The notes beneath the pieces were generated by a model, which worked only from the letters and a program-made list of their open reading frames with translations, was not told the DNA's origin and made no database searches. A DNA stretch of 64,000 bases from Anarhynchus alexandrinus. Its lineage: Eukaryota; Chordata; Aves; Charadriiformes; Charadriidae. The DNA lies in the NCBI GenBank assembly GCA_008711295.1, contig VUYV01000004.1, positions 7,092,577-7,156,576 of the forward strand, given 5' to 3'. Shown here in pieces: positions 12,063-24,600 of this stretch. Numbering within the stretch: position 1 is the stretch's first letter; the number at the start of each line of letters is the position of its first letter. Made by a program: the position numbers and the translations under genes.

Positions 12063-12713
12063 ATGACTTCGGCGGCGCTGGAGATTTTGGGTCTGGGGTT
12101 GGGCATCCTGGGGTGGGTGGGGGTGATCCTGGCCTGCGGGTTGCCCATGTGGCAAGTGTCGGCTTTCATCGACGTGAACATCGTGGTGGCGCAGACCATC
12201 TGGGAAGGGCTGTGGATGAACTGCGTGGTGCAGAGCACGGGGCAGATGCAGTGCAAGGTGTACGACTCCATCCTGGCGCTGCCGGCCGAGGTGCAGGCAG
12301 GCCGAGCGCTGACCGTCATCGTGGCTCTGCTGGGGCTGGTGGCTCTGATGGTGACCGTGGTGGGCGCGCAGTGCACCAACTGCATCCGCCCCGGCAAAGT
12401 CAAGTCCCGCATCGTGATCGCCGGTGGGGCCATCTACATCCTCTGCGGGGTCCTGGTCCTCGTCCCGCTCTGCTGGTTCGCCAACATCGTCATCAGCGAC
12501 TTCTACGACCCCACCGTGCCGCCCTCCAAGAAGCGGGAGATGGGGGCCGCTCTCTACATCGGCTGGGCGGCCACGGCCCTGCTGCTCTTCGGGGGCTGCC
12601 TCATCTGCTGCTGCTCCTGCTCCCAGCGCGACGAGACCTCCTTCCCCGTCAAGTACTCGGCGCCGCGGCGGCCCACCTCCAACGGCGAGTACGACAAGAA
12701 GAACTACGTCTGA
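12063..12713 (+). CDS. CLDN5: Claudin-5, tight-junction membrane protein (single exon)
   Basis: Claudin-5 forms the paracellular seal of endothelial tight junctions, notably at the blood-brain barrier. The 216-residue product has the four-transmembrane claudin layout: TM1 at about residues 8-28, then the first extracellular loop with the family signature W30, G49-L50-W51, C54 and C64, followed by three more membrane segments and a short cytoplasmic tail. The tail ends in Tyr-Val, the PDZ-binding motif that attaches to ZO-1/ZO-2. The length agrees with vertebrate claudin-5 (about 216-218), and the gene is intronless as expected. I chose the ATG at 12,063 because the signature residues then fall at their canonical numbers. 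The frame is open upstream to 11,913, but that part precedes the predicted transcription start. GC-rich third positions match its CpG-island setting. Confidence 0.98.
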   Translation: MTSAALEILGLGLGILGWVGVILACGLPMWQVSAFIDVNIVVAQTIWEGLWMNCVVQSTGQMQCKVYDSILALPAEVQAGRALTVIVALLGLVALMVTVVGAQCTNCIRPGKVKSRIVIAGGAIYILCGVLVLVPLCWFANIVISDFYDPTVPPSKKREMGAALYIGWAATALLLFGGCLICCCSCSQRDETSFPVKYSAPRRPTSNGEYDKKNYV

Positions 12714-15660
12714 GCGGGGCTGCGCCGCTCCCCCCCGGCCCTGCGGGGACGCGGACGGGCGGCCGCCAGCCGGGGCGGCCTCTGCGGGGGGCTCCGGCGC
12801 TCCCCTGCCTAGAGTCCCCTCTTGACGGGCCCCCCCCCCCGTGAAGCGGCACCCCTAGGCCCGGCGGCGCCCCCACCNGGCTCCCCCGCACCGGGGCAGC
12901 GAGCAGCCCGGGGCAGCCGCGGCGGCGTCTGCCGGGCCGCCCCGTCCGGGCTCCCCCGCAGCCCCCGGCCCTTCCCCGGCGTTACCGTCGGACTTGCCGG
13001 TCCTTCACCGCCCGCTCCCGCCGCTGGCGCCTTCGGGGCAGCGCCCGGCTGGCGGGACTGGGGCGCCGGGCGTGCACTGTCGCCGAGGAGCAGCTTCCCT
13101 TCATCGTTGTCTCTCCTGAAAACCTGCGTCTGGCTCTTCCCGCTGGGACTCTCACTGGTTAGGGGTTTGGTTTTTTTGTCCTTCTATTTGGGCAACTAAA
13201 GTAGCGATGCTGTCTAAAGCATGACACTAACCTTGGGCCTTAATCCCGTAGGCAAGTAACTGCTTGGAGAAGGGTATTTGATTTTCTTCAGTTGTTTCAG
13301 TCCCTTGGAAAAGTGCATTAGTCTGTGTGTCTTTGAGACCTCTGAAAGATTTCAGGTAGTTGCTGTCGTTTAGTGGAGTACAAGGCAGATTATACTAGGT
13401 TGCCCCTTGAGGTTCTTCATTCCTTCTCCTTCATCAGCTCCTGTTCTGTTTTTACTTGAATATGAACTCATTGCCAGAATTATTGGAGGACTAGATTCAG
13501 AGACCCAGGAGATCTTTGTATGTCCTGGCTCCAGCGGGGCATCCCTCTGCATCCTCTCAGCTGCACTACAGGAGACTGGGAACATAAAAACTGCCCTGGA
13601 TGTTGGTGGCTGGGGTATGGACGGCTTTTGTGGCCTTCTTGCCGAGCCCTGCTTGCTGCCAGTTTTGAATTGGGTGTTCGGTTGGATGTGCACTTGGTTG
13701 GCTCCCCACCATCATTTTAACACATGCTTTCCTTCATTTACCAAATCAGGCAAAGAAATTGCTAGCAAAATTTTACCAAATATCTTGATTAAGACTTTAT
13801 GCAGGCTAATCATGTGAAGTCATGGCTCTCGCAGCTTTCAGCTCCTCCGCATTGCCCCGGTAATGCTGTGCAGACTGGAAGGGAGATGCTCTGGGCAATA
13901 GAACTCTCATTTTCTGAGCTCAACACCTGCTCAACTTCGCCACAGCCTGGACTATTAGCATACGCCTGTCCATTTTACACTGCAGAGACAGACTTCTGTT
14001 AAAGGAGGGGTTAAGGGGTAGGGCGATACTCTTCCATGCAAATTACTTGTACTTTTAAATCAACACAGAACTCTGCTACAGACCGTGGCAGCATCTGTAT
14101 CGCCATAAGGAGATTTCTGCCAACAATTAGTGGGGAAACTTGCTGTGCGTATTCCTCAGCTCAGCACTACGACCTCGTGGGTCCCTCACAGCCACGTAGC
14201 ACTATAGTGCGCACCTAACCTGGGCATTGACTTTGACAAGATTCTGATAACGCCGAGACTGATGGACGAACCGTAACTGTGGGGTTGTGACAGATTTACA
14301 TCCGCCGTGTTCTTGCCTTGCTTTACAAATTTAAAACCTCAGCGGAATCAATACATACACAGACCTGAATGAGAGACTTGAATTCGCCTTGCCCCTGCGA
14401 ATATTGATGTTTAATATTGAGCACATGATTTATCCTTTTAAAGATAACTGCTTTCATTTTTAAACATGCAGGGTCTGAGCCCATCAGACAATACAAAAGC
14501 AGAGCAATATGTCTAGAACTAGTTTGTTCTATAAAGAGGTGCAGTTCTTATACCATCTGCATTTAAATAAAGGTATAATACTGTTATTATGATGTGAGAT
14601 GTAGTTTTGGTACAAGAATGAAATATTCTGTATTTCATCATTGCAACTTTTTTTTAAACAGTGTAACCTTGTAAACTGTAAATGTATTTAAATGCATATA
14701 TTTTGCAAGAAATCTACCAAAGTTGGCTTGTTACGTGGTTTGGTGCCTTTATTTGTTTCATGATTAGTTTATTTGTATTTTAAATGATAAAGCCTGACTG
14801 TATTTGTCACCCAGCACAGACACGCTACACCCTCACTGAGCCCTCTTGTGCCTAGCTAACGCGTCAACAGGTATTAGCCCAGATCCAGGACCTCACTCTC
14901 TTTTGTCTCAAAAAAACATGCTCAAGAGCGTGTCCCCGCTGGCAGACACAGCTGCACGTATTTGCGGTAGAGCCTTCAGAAGTGCTGCAGGATTTGGGCT
15001 CTGCCCAAAAGATGAAATCTTTCTGAGCAGTCCATCACTAGCATTTAAAATCAAATCAGAACGGGTGACTTGGGGAGAGGGAGGGAAACCCATGCCTTAG
15101 AAGGGAATTTTTTTTAACAAGCCAAACTTCTTGATAGGTAGCTTTGTGTCACAGCAGGGCTGGATCCACTTGATAACCAAAATCTGAAACAATTACACAA
15201 CGAGACCTTTTGGAAGAAGCCAGCACTAATCATGTATGTGCTATTAAACACAGCATCATCCTACCAAAAACATAACTCGCTGCTGATGTAACAAGGTTTC
15301 GCTGAGGTCCTTGGGGCAGCGCCCAACAATACTAGAAGGAAGTGGGGCCCATTTTTAAAAATATTTTTATATTTAATCTCATCCTTCAGTATACTTACTT
15401 GTTGCTGTGCTTTAAAAAATAACCCGAGAGAATGCTGTTACTGACATCATTGGCTTCAGGGTAAAAGTCTAAGTTGGTTTTCACTATGTTTTGTTTCCCA
15501 ATAGCGAAGACCTACTCCTGAACTTTAAGACTTGGAAGTGCTCAGGATCAGGCCTGAACCTCATCCCAATGAACAGAGAAATCTATAGCACTTGTTTACT
15601 ATTTTTATTTTGTATTTATGATTTCACATAAAAATAAAACCATCTGAACCAATCCCTGAA
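12714..15660 (+). other. CLDN5: CLDN5 3' untranslated region (probable extent) with candidate poly(A) signals
   Basis: The first 400 bases after the stop are GC-rich with a long C run near 12,830 and one ambiguous base at 12,878; the rest is AT-richer and has no coding exon. Plus-strand AATAAA hexamers occur at 14,566-14,571 and 15,633-15,638. The second is followed within 40 bases by a GT/T-rich element (gggttttttt), the expected downstream signal. The 3' UTR would therefore be about 1.9 or 2.9 kb. Which signal is used cannot be told from sequence. Confidence 0.5.
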
Positions 15661-18600
15661 CGGGGTTACTGGGTTTTTTTGTGAAAGGCATTGGATCGCT
15701 TGGGCCTGGGAAGAAGGGTGTGACATCAATGCTCAAAGGGCAACCTTTACCTGGGCTACCTCTGGGGGGAGAGCTGGGTCACCTCTGGGGAAGAGGGGAG
15801 GGCTGCTCTGGTGCAGCGCAGCCAGCATCTCAGCTCTCCGCTGGAGCCTCAGACAAAAGAGCAAGTAGCAGCAGCTGGTCTTGTGATGTGAGCACATTAG
15901 GAAGTGGACTGTGAGTCCCGACTATTTTGAGAACAGCTCTAAGCGTGAAGCTCTTTAAGCTTTCAATTCCTGCACGTTTAAACTAAAAGGAAGAAAAAAC
16001 CCACTGCAGCTTGGATCGGCCCCAACCTGACCTGATAACCTAATCCTTTCTGCCACTCAGTTTTTTTAAAAAGTGCATTCAAGCCGGGGGAAAAACATTT
16101 TCACAGTTGCATCAGAACAGAACCTGTGAAAAAATGGCTGTTAAAGGAAACGCTAGAGGCTGATTGCTAGTGGGGAAATTTGCCTGAGGTACACAACTGC
16201 CAGGGAGGTCTTTCAATATTTTGCAGATTTTTGTTTGCAAGATTTCTAAGCTTTTCTGAACAAACTGTTGCTTTAAAAATGAAGAAAAAACATCTTCAAA
16301 GACTTCATTTTCCAGCATTCTTGCCAGCTCGGTTGAGATTAACAAAAGCTCCTTGCCACCCTCCCATTGCTATGCACATGCTGAGCTGGAAAAAGGGTGT
16401 CTGCCGGCTTGGCCTTTGTCCTGCTAAACGAACCATTTCATAGTTATGAATTTGAAAGTAACCTGCAGTTCATACCCTGCAAATCTGGTTAGATCCTGTC
16501 TGTGCAAAGAAGGGAAATGCACCGGGCAGAGGGAAAAGGAAGCTCAATCAGTCACGTTTGCTGCAGGATGTTTAAGGAAATATTTCCTTTTCCTGCACAA
16601 AGATGTTTGTTGGGCATCTGCTCTTCGGAACATACTGAAACATTTTACTCTTGGAGTGAGAAACCAATGTAACTCCAGATTTTTATTTATAAATCTATTC
16701 CCTGATTAAATATTATGCAACTAATTTATTCTTTTTCCTTGCGGGTAAACAGTCTCTTAAACCTACTTTCCTCAAACTGAGACTGATCCATACATCTGTA
16801 ATGCTAAACGAGAATCCTGCCTCTCAGAAGCCATATGCCACATCTAAGTGCCATATTCATGCGTATATTCAGCAATATATTCATGCAATATTCAGCATCA
16901 GATGATACCCAGAATGCATCCTTTTTTTGTTTTGTACAGTAAAAAAGAAAATCATTAAGCACACGTGTTTGAGGATTTGCTGTTGTAAGTCTGCTTGGTA
17001 AGACACAGCAAATATTTCTGCTGTATTAGATGAATTTGGAGATAGCGGGTGCATTCTCTTTTCAGGTCAAATATTGCATTTATTTTACCCACAGACTGAT
17101 TGTGATAGGATAAATCATTCCAAAAGCGTGTGTCTCTGTGTGTGTGACTGCTCCGGACCGTTCCTTGCTGATTCTCTGCAGGAACAGCCTGTCTGTCTGG
17201 AAAACCCCTTCTTCTTCCTACCACAGCCTTCAGTTACAAGAAAAGGACAATTTCAACCACTGCGTCACTGATAAAACCTCCCATGGCAACAGGGAAGGCT
17301 TTACAGTTGCTTGGATACACAAGCCTAGCTTCACCTTTTCTTTTTCTTAAACACAGATTGAGACATTCTGTCATGAATCAACTTAACAGTATCCTTTGTC
17401 TGTGGCATTTGGGGATTTTGTTTACAACATGGAGCTTCCCCCTCTTTCTAAAGCTCACCATGTAGCTTTTACCCAAAACCTAGCAAGGAAAGGTGGCGAG
17501 TAGTAGTATTTAATGAGGAAGTCCATGTGTTATGTCAAAGGCATCTGCCCAGGGCTCGTGCCAATCTTCTCATCATGCTTGATTCCAGCTGCACCCTGGC
17601 CACTCTTATATTGCCCTGAGGTATAGTTGTGCCTCACTGAAATGGGCACCTACTGTCTGGGTTACCGATTGCCCCAAGATACTTGGGACCCAGAAGGTGT
17701 GCCAAGCCTATCCCGTAGAAACTGCAAAGGAATTGTCACAACTGATCATTCATGTTATGATCTTGATTACTTCAATGCGCAGTCACAAACATTCTCTCTG
17801 CCCCTTATTGACACATGCACACACAGGGAGAATCGTGTAGTCCTTTACAGGTTTGTAAAATAAATGCAGTATTGTACATCCATATTTTGACAGACACCTG
17901 AACTGGGTAGATCCTATTGTCACTCTCACCAGTACCACTTAAATAAGCTTGGGATAATGGGGGAGCATATCACACAAGGTTTACCACTTACAACGTGAAA
18001 ATACTCATCAGTAACAGTCTGGTTTAAAAGTTCTCTAGAAAATTGAGTGTATCAATGAGCTTGGATATTAAGCAGCCTGAATATAATTAACTGATGCATT
18101 TACTGAGCTACTGGCTTTAGCTTTTTGTTTTGAGAGCAATGGGATCATACACCATGGGGAACTGTACGTACACCACTGATATTCTTAAACCAAAAGAAGA
18201 GTGAGCCTTGAAATGACTATCTAGCTGTTTTGGTTTCAATCTACAAAAGGAAGAAAACCAAATACACCTAACTCCATGACCAACAGAGGTGTCAACAAGG
18301 CACAGCAATGTCATGACATTAATATAGGAGAGGAAATTAAGAGAGGACCTCTAACACCCAGGACAGAACAGTTCAAAAGGACTTTGACCAACTCAAAAAC
18401 CATGCAGAAAATAAAATAAGCTGCATCTCATACTCTGAGCCTCTTCAGAGCATCTTGAATGGCAAAGGCCATTCACATTGACTAAAGCCCTGGCAGCAGC
18501 TGGCAGAGTTCTTGTAGCAGGTAGGAGATGTTCCTGAAGCCCAGCTGAGCTGTCAGTCACACAAGTTTCTATTTCTTTTGGAAAAAATATGCTTAGTTTA

Positions 18601-21600
18601 GACAGGCTGAAGTGCCTCAGTGCTCTTATGTACAGCAATAGCAGTGGACCCATTCCTTCCCGCACCTGAGCTCCAAGTCCAGGGAGGTTCCCTTCTGGTG
18701 GATCCTCCAGGCTGCACCAGCCAGACCGAAAGTTTGCATGACACAGGGAGATGCTCTGGTGTACACAAACATAACAGATGAGATGAAGCCAGTTCATGTT
18801 TATTTACAGTGGAGAACAAAAGTAAATGTTTAAAATAGCTGATTTTTACAGGCAAACAACAGATAACCCTCTCAAAAGTGACTCTGATCCAATGAGCAAG
18901 CTGTGAACTCTGTGCCAGGTATAACATCGCTATGCATCACTTATTGCTGGCTAAGTCCTGCAAAGAGGTAAATTACATGTGTGCAAATTTCAGGTCTCGG
19001 TATCCTATAGCACCAGCTGTGCTGGCTGGGGGATTTTTACTTCTTTTTGGATAAGCAGAAGATTTTTGTGGGTTAAACAAGTGCATCAAAAGCTAGGAGG
19101 TGCACAAAACCAGATCCTACAATGACATTTTTAATCTGGTAGCAAAAATAGTTTGCAACGTTAAATGCATTTTGGATTTCAGCTGCGTATGTTCCTAATG
19201 TTTCAACCAACCAGGTTAGCTGACAGAGGTCTGAGTGACATTCGTCTCGATCTCATACCAGGTACTATGGCAATTAATCTAACTATACGTGGGTACCTGT
19301 GGGCTCTCTTCCCACTCTCAAACACACTGTGACCTAGATTGATTCCCCTATGTTACACTCATACATAACTCATTAGCATTAACGGTACCTGTAATCAGAA
19401 CACTCCCACAGAAGGTTAAACCTTAAGAGAATTTAGGCTCTGGCACAAAAGAGATCACTCAGGAAAGAAAAATAGGCAAGACCTTGACAAGACCATATGT
19501 GAAATCTGAAAATGGTACGATTCAGTTTCGATACAGCTTCACATATTTGAAGGATCGGGGAGAAAAACAACAATCACAATTCTTATCAGCTCTAACAAGT
19601 GCCTAGCACGGCAGAATTCTTGCTCTATGTATATTTTTAGGTTACTCTTCCAGTTATAATGTTCTGTCCTTACTGTATATCTTTTGTTAGAATTAGGATA
19701 TCTGCTGCAGCAGCCTGGATAACCTTTAGCCTGAGCTACAAAACCTTTAACAGTTTCCAATTATAACAGCAATCTTTCATTCTATAATACAAATAAACCC
19801 AAGTGTTATCTCAACACAGAAGACTCACATGAATACCCAATGACTGCAGAATGATTTCACCATTTTTTTTTCCTCTATAATTTCCTGCTATTATTTTGTT
19901 GGAGGTGACTGCCAAGATCCAAGCAACATAATACATTTCACTGTTTACATCTACTTTATTTTTGTTATACTGTTGACATTTAAAAATGTTGACATGCAAG
20001 ACTGAAGTTTTAAGAATTTAACATCTACTCTGAATTCTGTTATGTTGTTGGACTCCCAAATTATTTTTCAACTCTCCCATTTTCTCCTGATTTTATTGTC
20101 CTATCCCAGTCGAGAATGTCTATGTGCCCCACCACCTGCCAATTTTAAAAAAGTTTTAACTCCCATAGCTTATATGCAGCATGTGTTATGGAAGAGGAGT
20201 TTCTATTGTTCAAAAAGGTATAAAACACATTAATAAGAGTAGCTTTTCAGAACTATGAAAATAGTTTCCCTATAAATAGAATCTTAGCCTACTGTAATGA
20301 TGTGGATTGAGCACCGTTTTAGAGAAAGAGTTAGTTCCATTGGGTGGTATAGCAAGAAACTAAACAAAGGCACTGTTAAAACAGCTGTTCTGCAACAACA
20401 GATACTGGATTTTCCCAGAAGCCAGTATCATACTAAGAGTGTAGGGGTAAAATGCTGTTGTTTGGATAATATGGAAAAGAGACCTCTTGTCTACTTGGAG
20501 TTATTAATGACCACAGCTTTCAAGACATCCATATCATCATTATAGTGTCCCTCCTAAAAGGAAAGCTATTATCCATGGCATCCTGCCCAGATTCCTCCAG
20601 AGCTGATTACATTCTTTATTTTATAACCTGCACATTCAGTTCAGTACAACAATCTTGACTTCATACCTGGATGGCTGTATGGGCTCGTTTCATGCTCCCA
20701 AGCAGTTACTGCTGTCTGTCGTAAAGGCTGATCATCAGTGGTGGGAAGAACAATCCCTTTGTCTCCTGCCTCTCTCACAAGATTGTGGATTTTACTTGCT
20801 TGCTGTCTGCAAAATGTATTCATAGCCTCGTAGAAATGGCCCTTTGGTAGATTGCAATGCTAGTATTGAGCTCCACTCAATACTTGCACAAAACAAGTCC
20901 ACAGCAAAGACATGGTGGGAGAGGGTGGTAAACTGTAAGACAACGCTTTTTCCCCTTAATGTTGTTGCTGAAGTTTGAGCCATGTCACAATATGGAATTG
21001 AAAATTTCAGTTTTAGTATCTGTTGCTACACAGGAATTAGTATTATGAGGAAAAAGGCAAACTGCAATCCTTCTCCTGAACCAAAATGTCTTAGATCTGT
21101 CCTGACCTGATATTGCATTTTGTCCCTCCTATAAGGAAAGGATGGAGATGGGCACGTCAGACACACATGCAGACCAGGCACCTCAAAAACCCTGGGGAAA
21201 TCTAGAACCACAAGAACAAACAAAGCTACAGAGAAGGCTCCAGACAGAACTGAAGCACAATCATCTCAGAAAAGACGTAACAGCAAGCAAAGCACACTAA
21301 GAATGAAACCCAGTGGAATGGGTATTTTAGAGATCAGACATGGGTCAGCCATACGGTTCAGTCCCCTTCCTTGCACTGGCACACGTAGTGTGAGGAGTGG
21401 GCTGGTTAAGGAGACCGAGCTAGCTGAGAGCAAACCCAGCAGAAAAATAAGCAATGTTTTTCTTTGTTTAGCTACCATCTCACTGCTCCACACAGTGACA
21501 CAGGCAGGCAGGATGCAGGAGCATTTAAACTGCTGTGAAACTTCACTTTTTGACCTTGCAAGTGAGTGTGAATCAAACAGAAAGGTCTTAACTCGGATGA

Positions 21601-24600
21601 ATGAAAAGAAAAAGGAAGGACATAATGAAAGTGCTTTATAATGAGCAAAGGTGGGATAAGATACCACCTCGCTGTACCACTCAAACTGATTGAAACCTTC
21701 CCCTGTGGTGTTAGTGAAAATACAGACATTGCACACCGACAAACAGTTAACAGAAATGAGAGTCTGGAAACAGAAATGAACATATCCAGGGCAGAAGCAA
21801 AAACTAAGGAGCTCAATTCACTTAAAATGTAGGACTAAAATTAATCTGTTTCCGATTGGGCATGGATTTCCACATGGAGAAGAGGCAGAAATGCAATATA
21901 TTCAAAGTGAGAACAAGACGATTTGATGTTTATGCCTCCAGGTGGGGCCAACAGATAATTTTGATTAGTAGTTTTAACCACACAGCAAAACTAAACTGTC
22001 ATCAGTAATTTGATGATATGCTAAAATGTTTTGTTGGTAGGGGAGAGCTGGCACGTGCCATCAATCGCTTGATAAACAGAGACAGGCCTGGAAACTGATC
22101 AGGACTTTTTGCAAATAGACAGAGATTTAACCAAAGACAATGAAGAATCCTTGACTCATTCAATGTGATTAAATGAAGGTGTGTGTACTATCTGCTGCAA
22201 AGAATGTCTGTGACTGTGAAAGATCATTGGTAGTGAGGCACACGAAATGTCAGCTGCTGTTTTCGGGGAGCTGAGCAAGATCTATTGCCTGTTGATAATT
22301 AACTATCCATCAATAAATGGTAAGTACTCCAGGAAATCTATGTGAGGAAGAAGTTGTTCAAAGGAGAAAAGCAAGTCATTAGAAGGAGCAAACGTACTGG
22401 AACATTTACTGGAAATAGATAGCACGTCATAAAGCACAGATCTAATACACACAAAGGTGGTAGAGGGTTGGTAGGAAGATGTCAGAGTTGCAAGCATCTG
22501 ACTGGAGGCTGAAAAATGAAAAAAATGATGAAAAATTCCAAAATAGGCCAGGTTCGTGGCACTGCACGGGTGGAACTTGCCACATAATCTGTCCCTCTTG
22601 CACCAGGCTGACTGTCAGCAGGAATTTAAAGATATTTAAAGCTAACATTTGCCAGCAGAGAAAAAAAAAACCAACAACACTTCAGTTTTCCACAGATAGG
22701 CCAAGAATTCCCCAAGTTGAAGGTAAAATAGGAAGGTGGGGTTTTTTTAACAAATAGCATACATAGACTAGAAAATAGCATACATAACACCTGTATACAT
22801 AAGGTGGTGCGTATCCTGGACAGCTAGAGATCTCTAAGACTGATCTCAGCAACGTACAAGTTTTTTGTTCTAAAAACATAAGAATAGAATTAATATGTGT
22901 GATTGGACACTGGATAAAAACCAGCACAAGTTACTAAATATAGATTGCATCCAATGCGACTTGACACTGCTCACCTAATAACTAATTGATTGGTCACAGT
23001 AATGTCCTTTTGGGTCTCCCTGTCCATTTGAACCAGAGGCAGTCCCTCCAACACTGCTGAAGGGAGAAGGTGAGGCAAGGAGGAAATAAAAACAGTTTGA
23101 GGTTTAAGGAAATAAAAGACCACAGAAATGTGCTGAATAACAAAAAAATGAGGGGTCATCACATTTTTTTCCTCAGGGCTGTAATCAGGGAGGAGGAGGA
23201 GTAGCAATTCTTACATAGTTTCTGCCAAGTCAATGCAGTACTCTTGGAGCCATGTACAGTATTGCTATCTTTGAAAGGTTGAGACAAGATACCCTTTCTA
23301 AAAAGGGAACATTTATTGGTTATTTGGAGATAGTGGAACAGATGAGTAAGCACATACGTACATACGTGAAGACCAGTCAGAATGAGACACTGGCCAAGAA
23401 CACAAACAATATCTACGTTTACTGGCAAAAAGTCTCTGTAAAGAAACATAGAGCTGAGAGTTTAGTAGATAGTACGGGGGGGGGGGAGGAAGAGGCAAGT
23501 TATGAAGACAAACAATGCTGGCATCAGCTTCTAACCGTTCCAAAAAGAAACATCTCTTCCAAACAGATCTTGTTGGCTCCCATCATCCATTTGTTCAGAG
23601 AGATGAGGATTTTCAGAGTGGATAGATGGCCCCTGCGCAGCTGTGCTACATTTCATCCCCCCTTTTGTTGCAGAGACAGTTTAGTGGGACACACTCCCAT
23701 ATCCTATTCCCTTTCCTTCGTTATTCACAGCAGAACCTTTCACTTAGCATTTTTAATAGCACCATGTAGCGCTGTCGTTTCAGGAAATGCCTGGCTGTAT
23801 TCACTGCTAAATCAAGCAAGAGTCGTGCTGGCAATTCAAGGAACACCTCATCAGAGGGAAAAAAGCAATTGCTGCTGAGCTATTGTTTTCCATTTCATTT
23901 CACACACTCAAAAGAGCTCTGGTGACCACCCAGTGGGTACCCTGAAATACAGATTCCAAGACACCTTCCTGAGCTAGAAAGGCAAACCGGATTTACTGCT
24001 CACCCTCTATTGTTACTCAGTCTCTCTTTTCCTGTTAGTTCTTTATATTCTATTTTTGTACTTCACCCTGTCATTTTCAGTCCTTTTCAGGTTCCCTTCT
24101 CAGTTTTGTACGCAACAGTTGGAAAGCTTCCCTTCGACAGAGTGTGCTATGCTCAGAGAGTTTGCTGAGGGATATTCTGCAATGGGAGCCAGCAAGACTG
24201 AGTCAGAATTCAGTAGCTTTAGCAAGGAAAAAGTCTCATGTAGAGGATATGTTCATTAAGTTATTGTTCCAACTACTCCAACCTTAACACTGATATCAGC
24301 TAATCTACTTACATAGCTACACTGCAAGCGGAACCAGCTGAAACAACAATACTCTTCCCCTTCTTCATGTTCATGAAGCAGCACACACTGGATTTGCAAA
24401 ACAGGTAACTGAATACCAACACCCATGCATGAGCAAATGCTGCTTTTGTGGGTGTGAACAAACTACAGCCAAATAACAGGATGAAGAAACCTAAACATTT
24501 GAGGGAGATTCAGACCTCTGGTAGGAAGAATGGGAGGCAGTTTAGCTTAACATTAGAGGCAGATAAGGCATAGGTAGAAAAATCTCACAAGGAAAGAGAA

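Noticed and set aside
11897..12844. 315-codon plus-strand frame overlapping CLDN5 in another frame
   Set aside because: Shadow of the GC-rich claudin gene. The claudin frame has all family residues, and this one is Arg/Gly/Pro-rich without similarity.
23252..23878. 208-codon open frame on the plus strand in the CLDN5-CDC45 interval
   Set aside because: It has no family resemblance or domain, runs through a G10 homopolymer with low-quality composition, and has no promoter, splice or poly(A) context. In 19 kb of AT-moderate DNA one such frame is plausible by chance.
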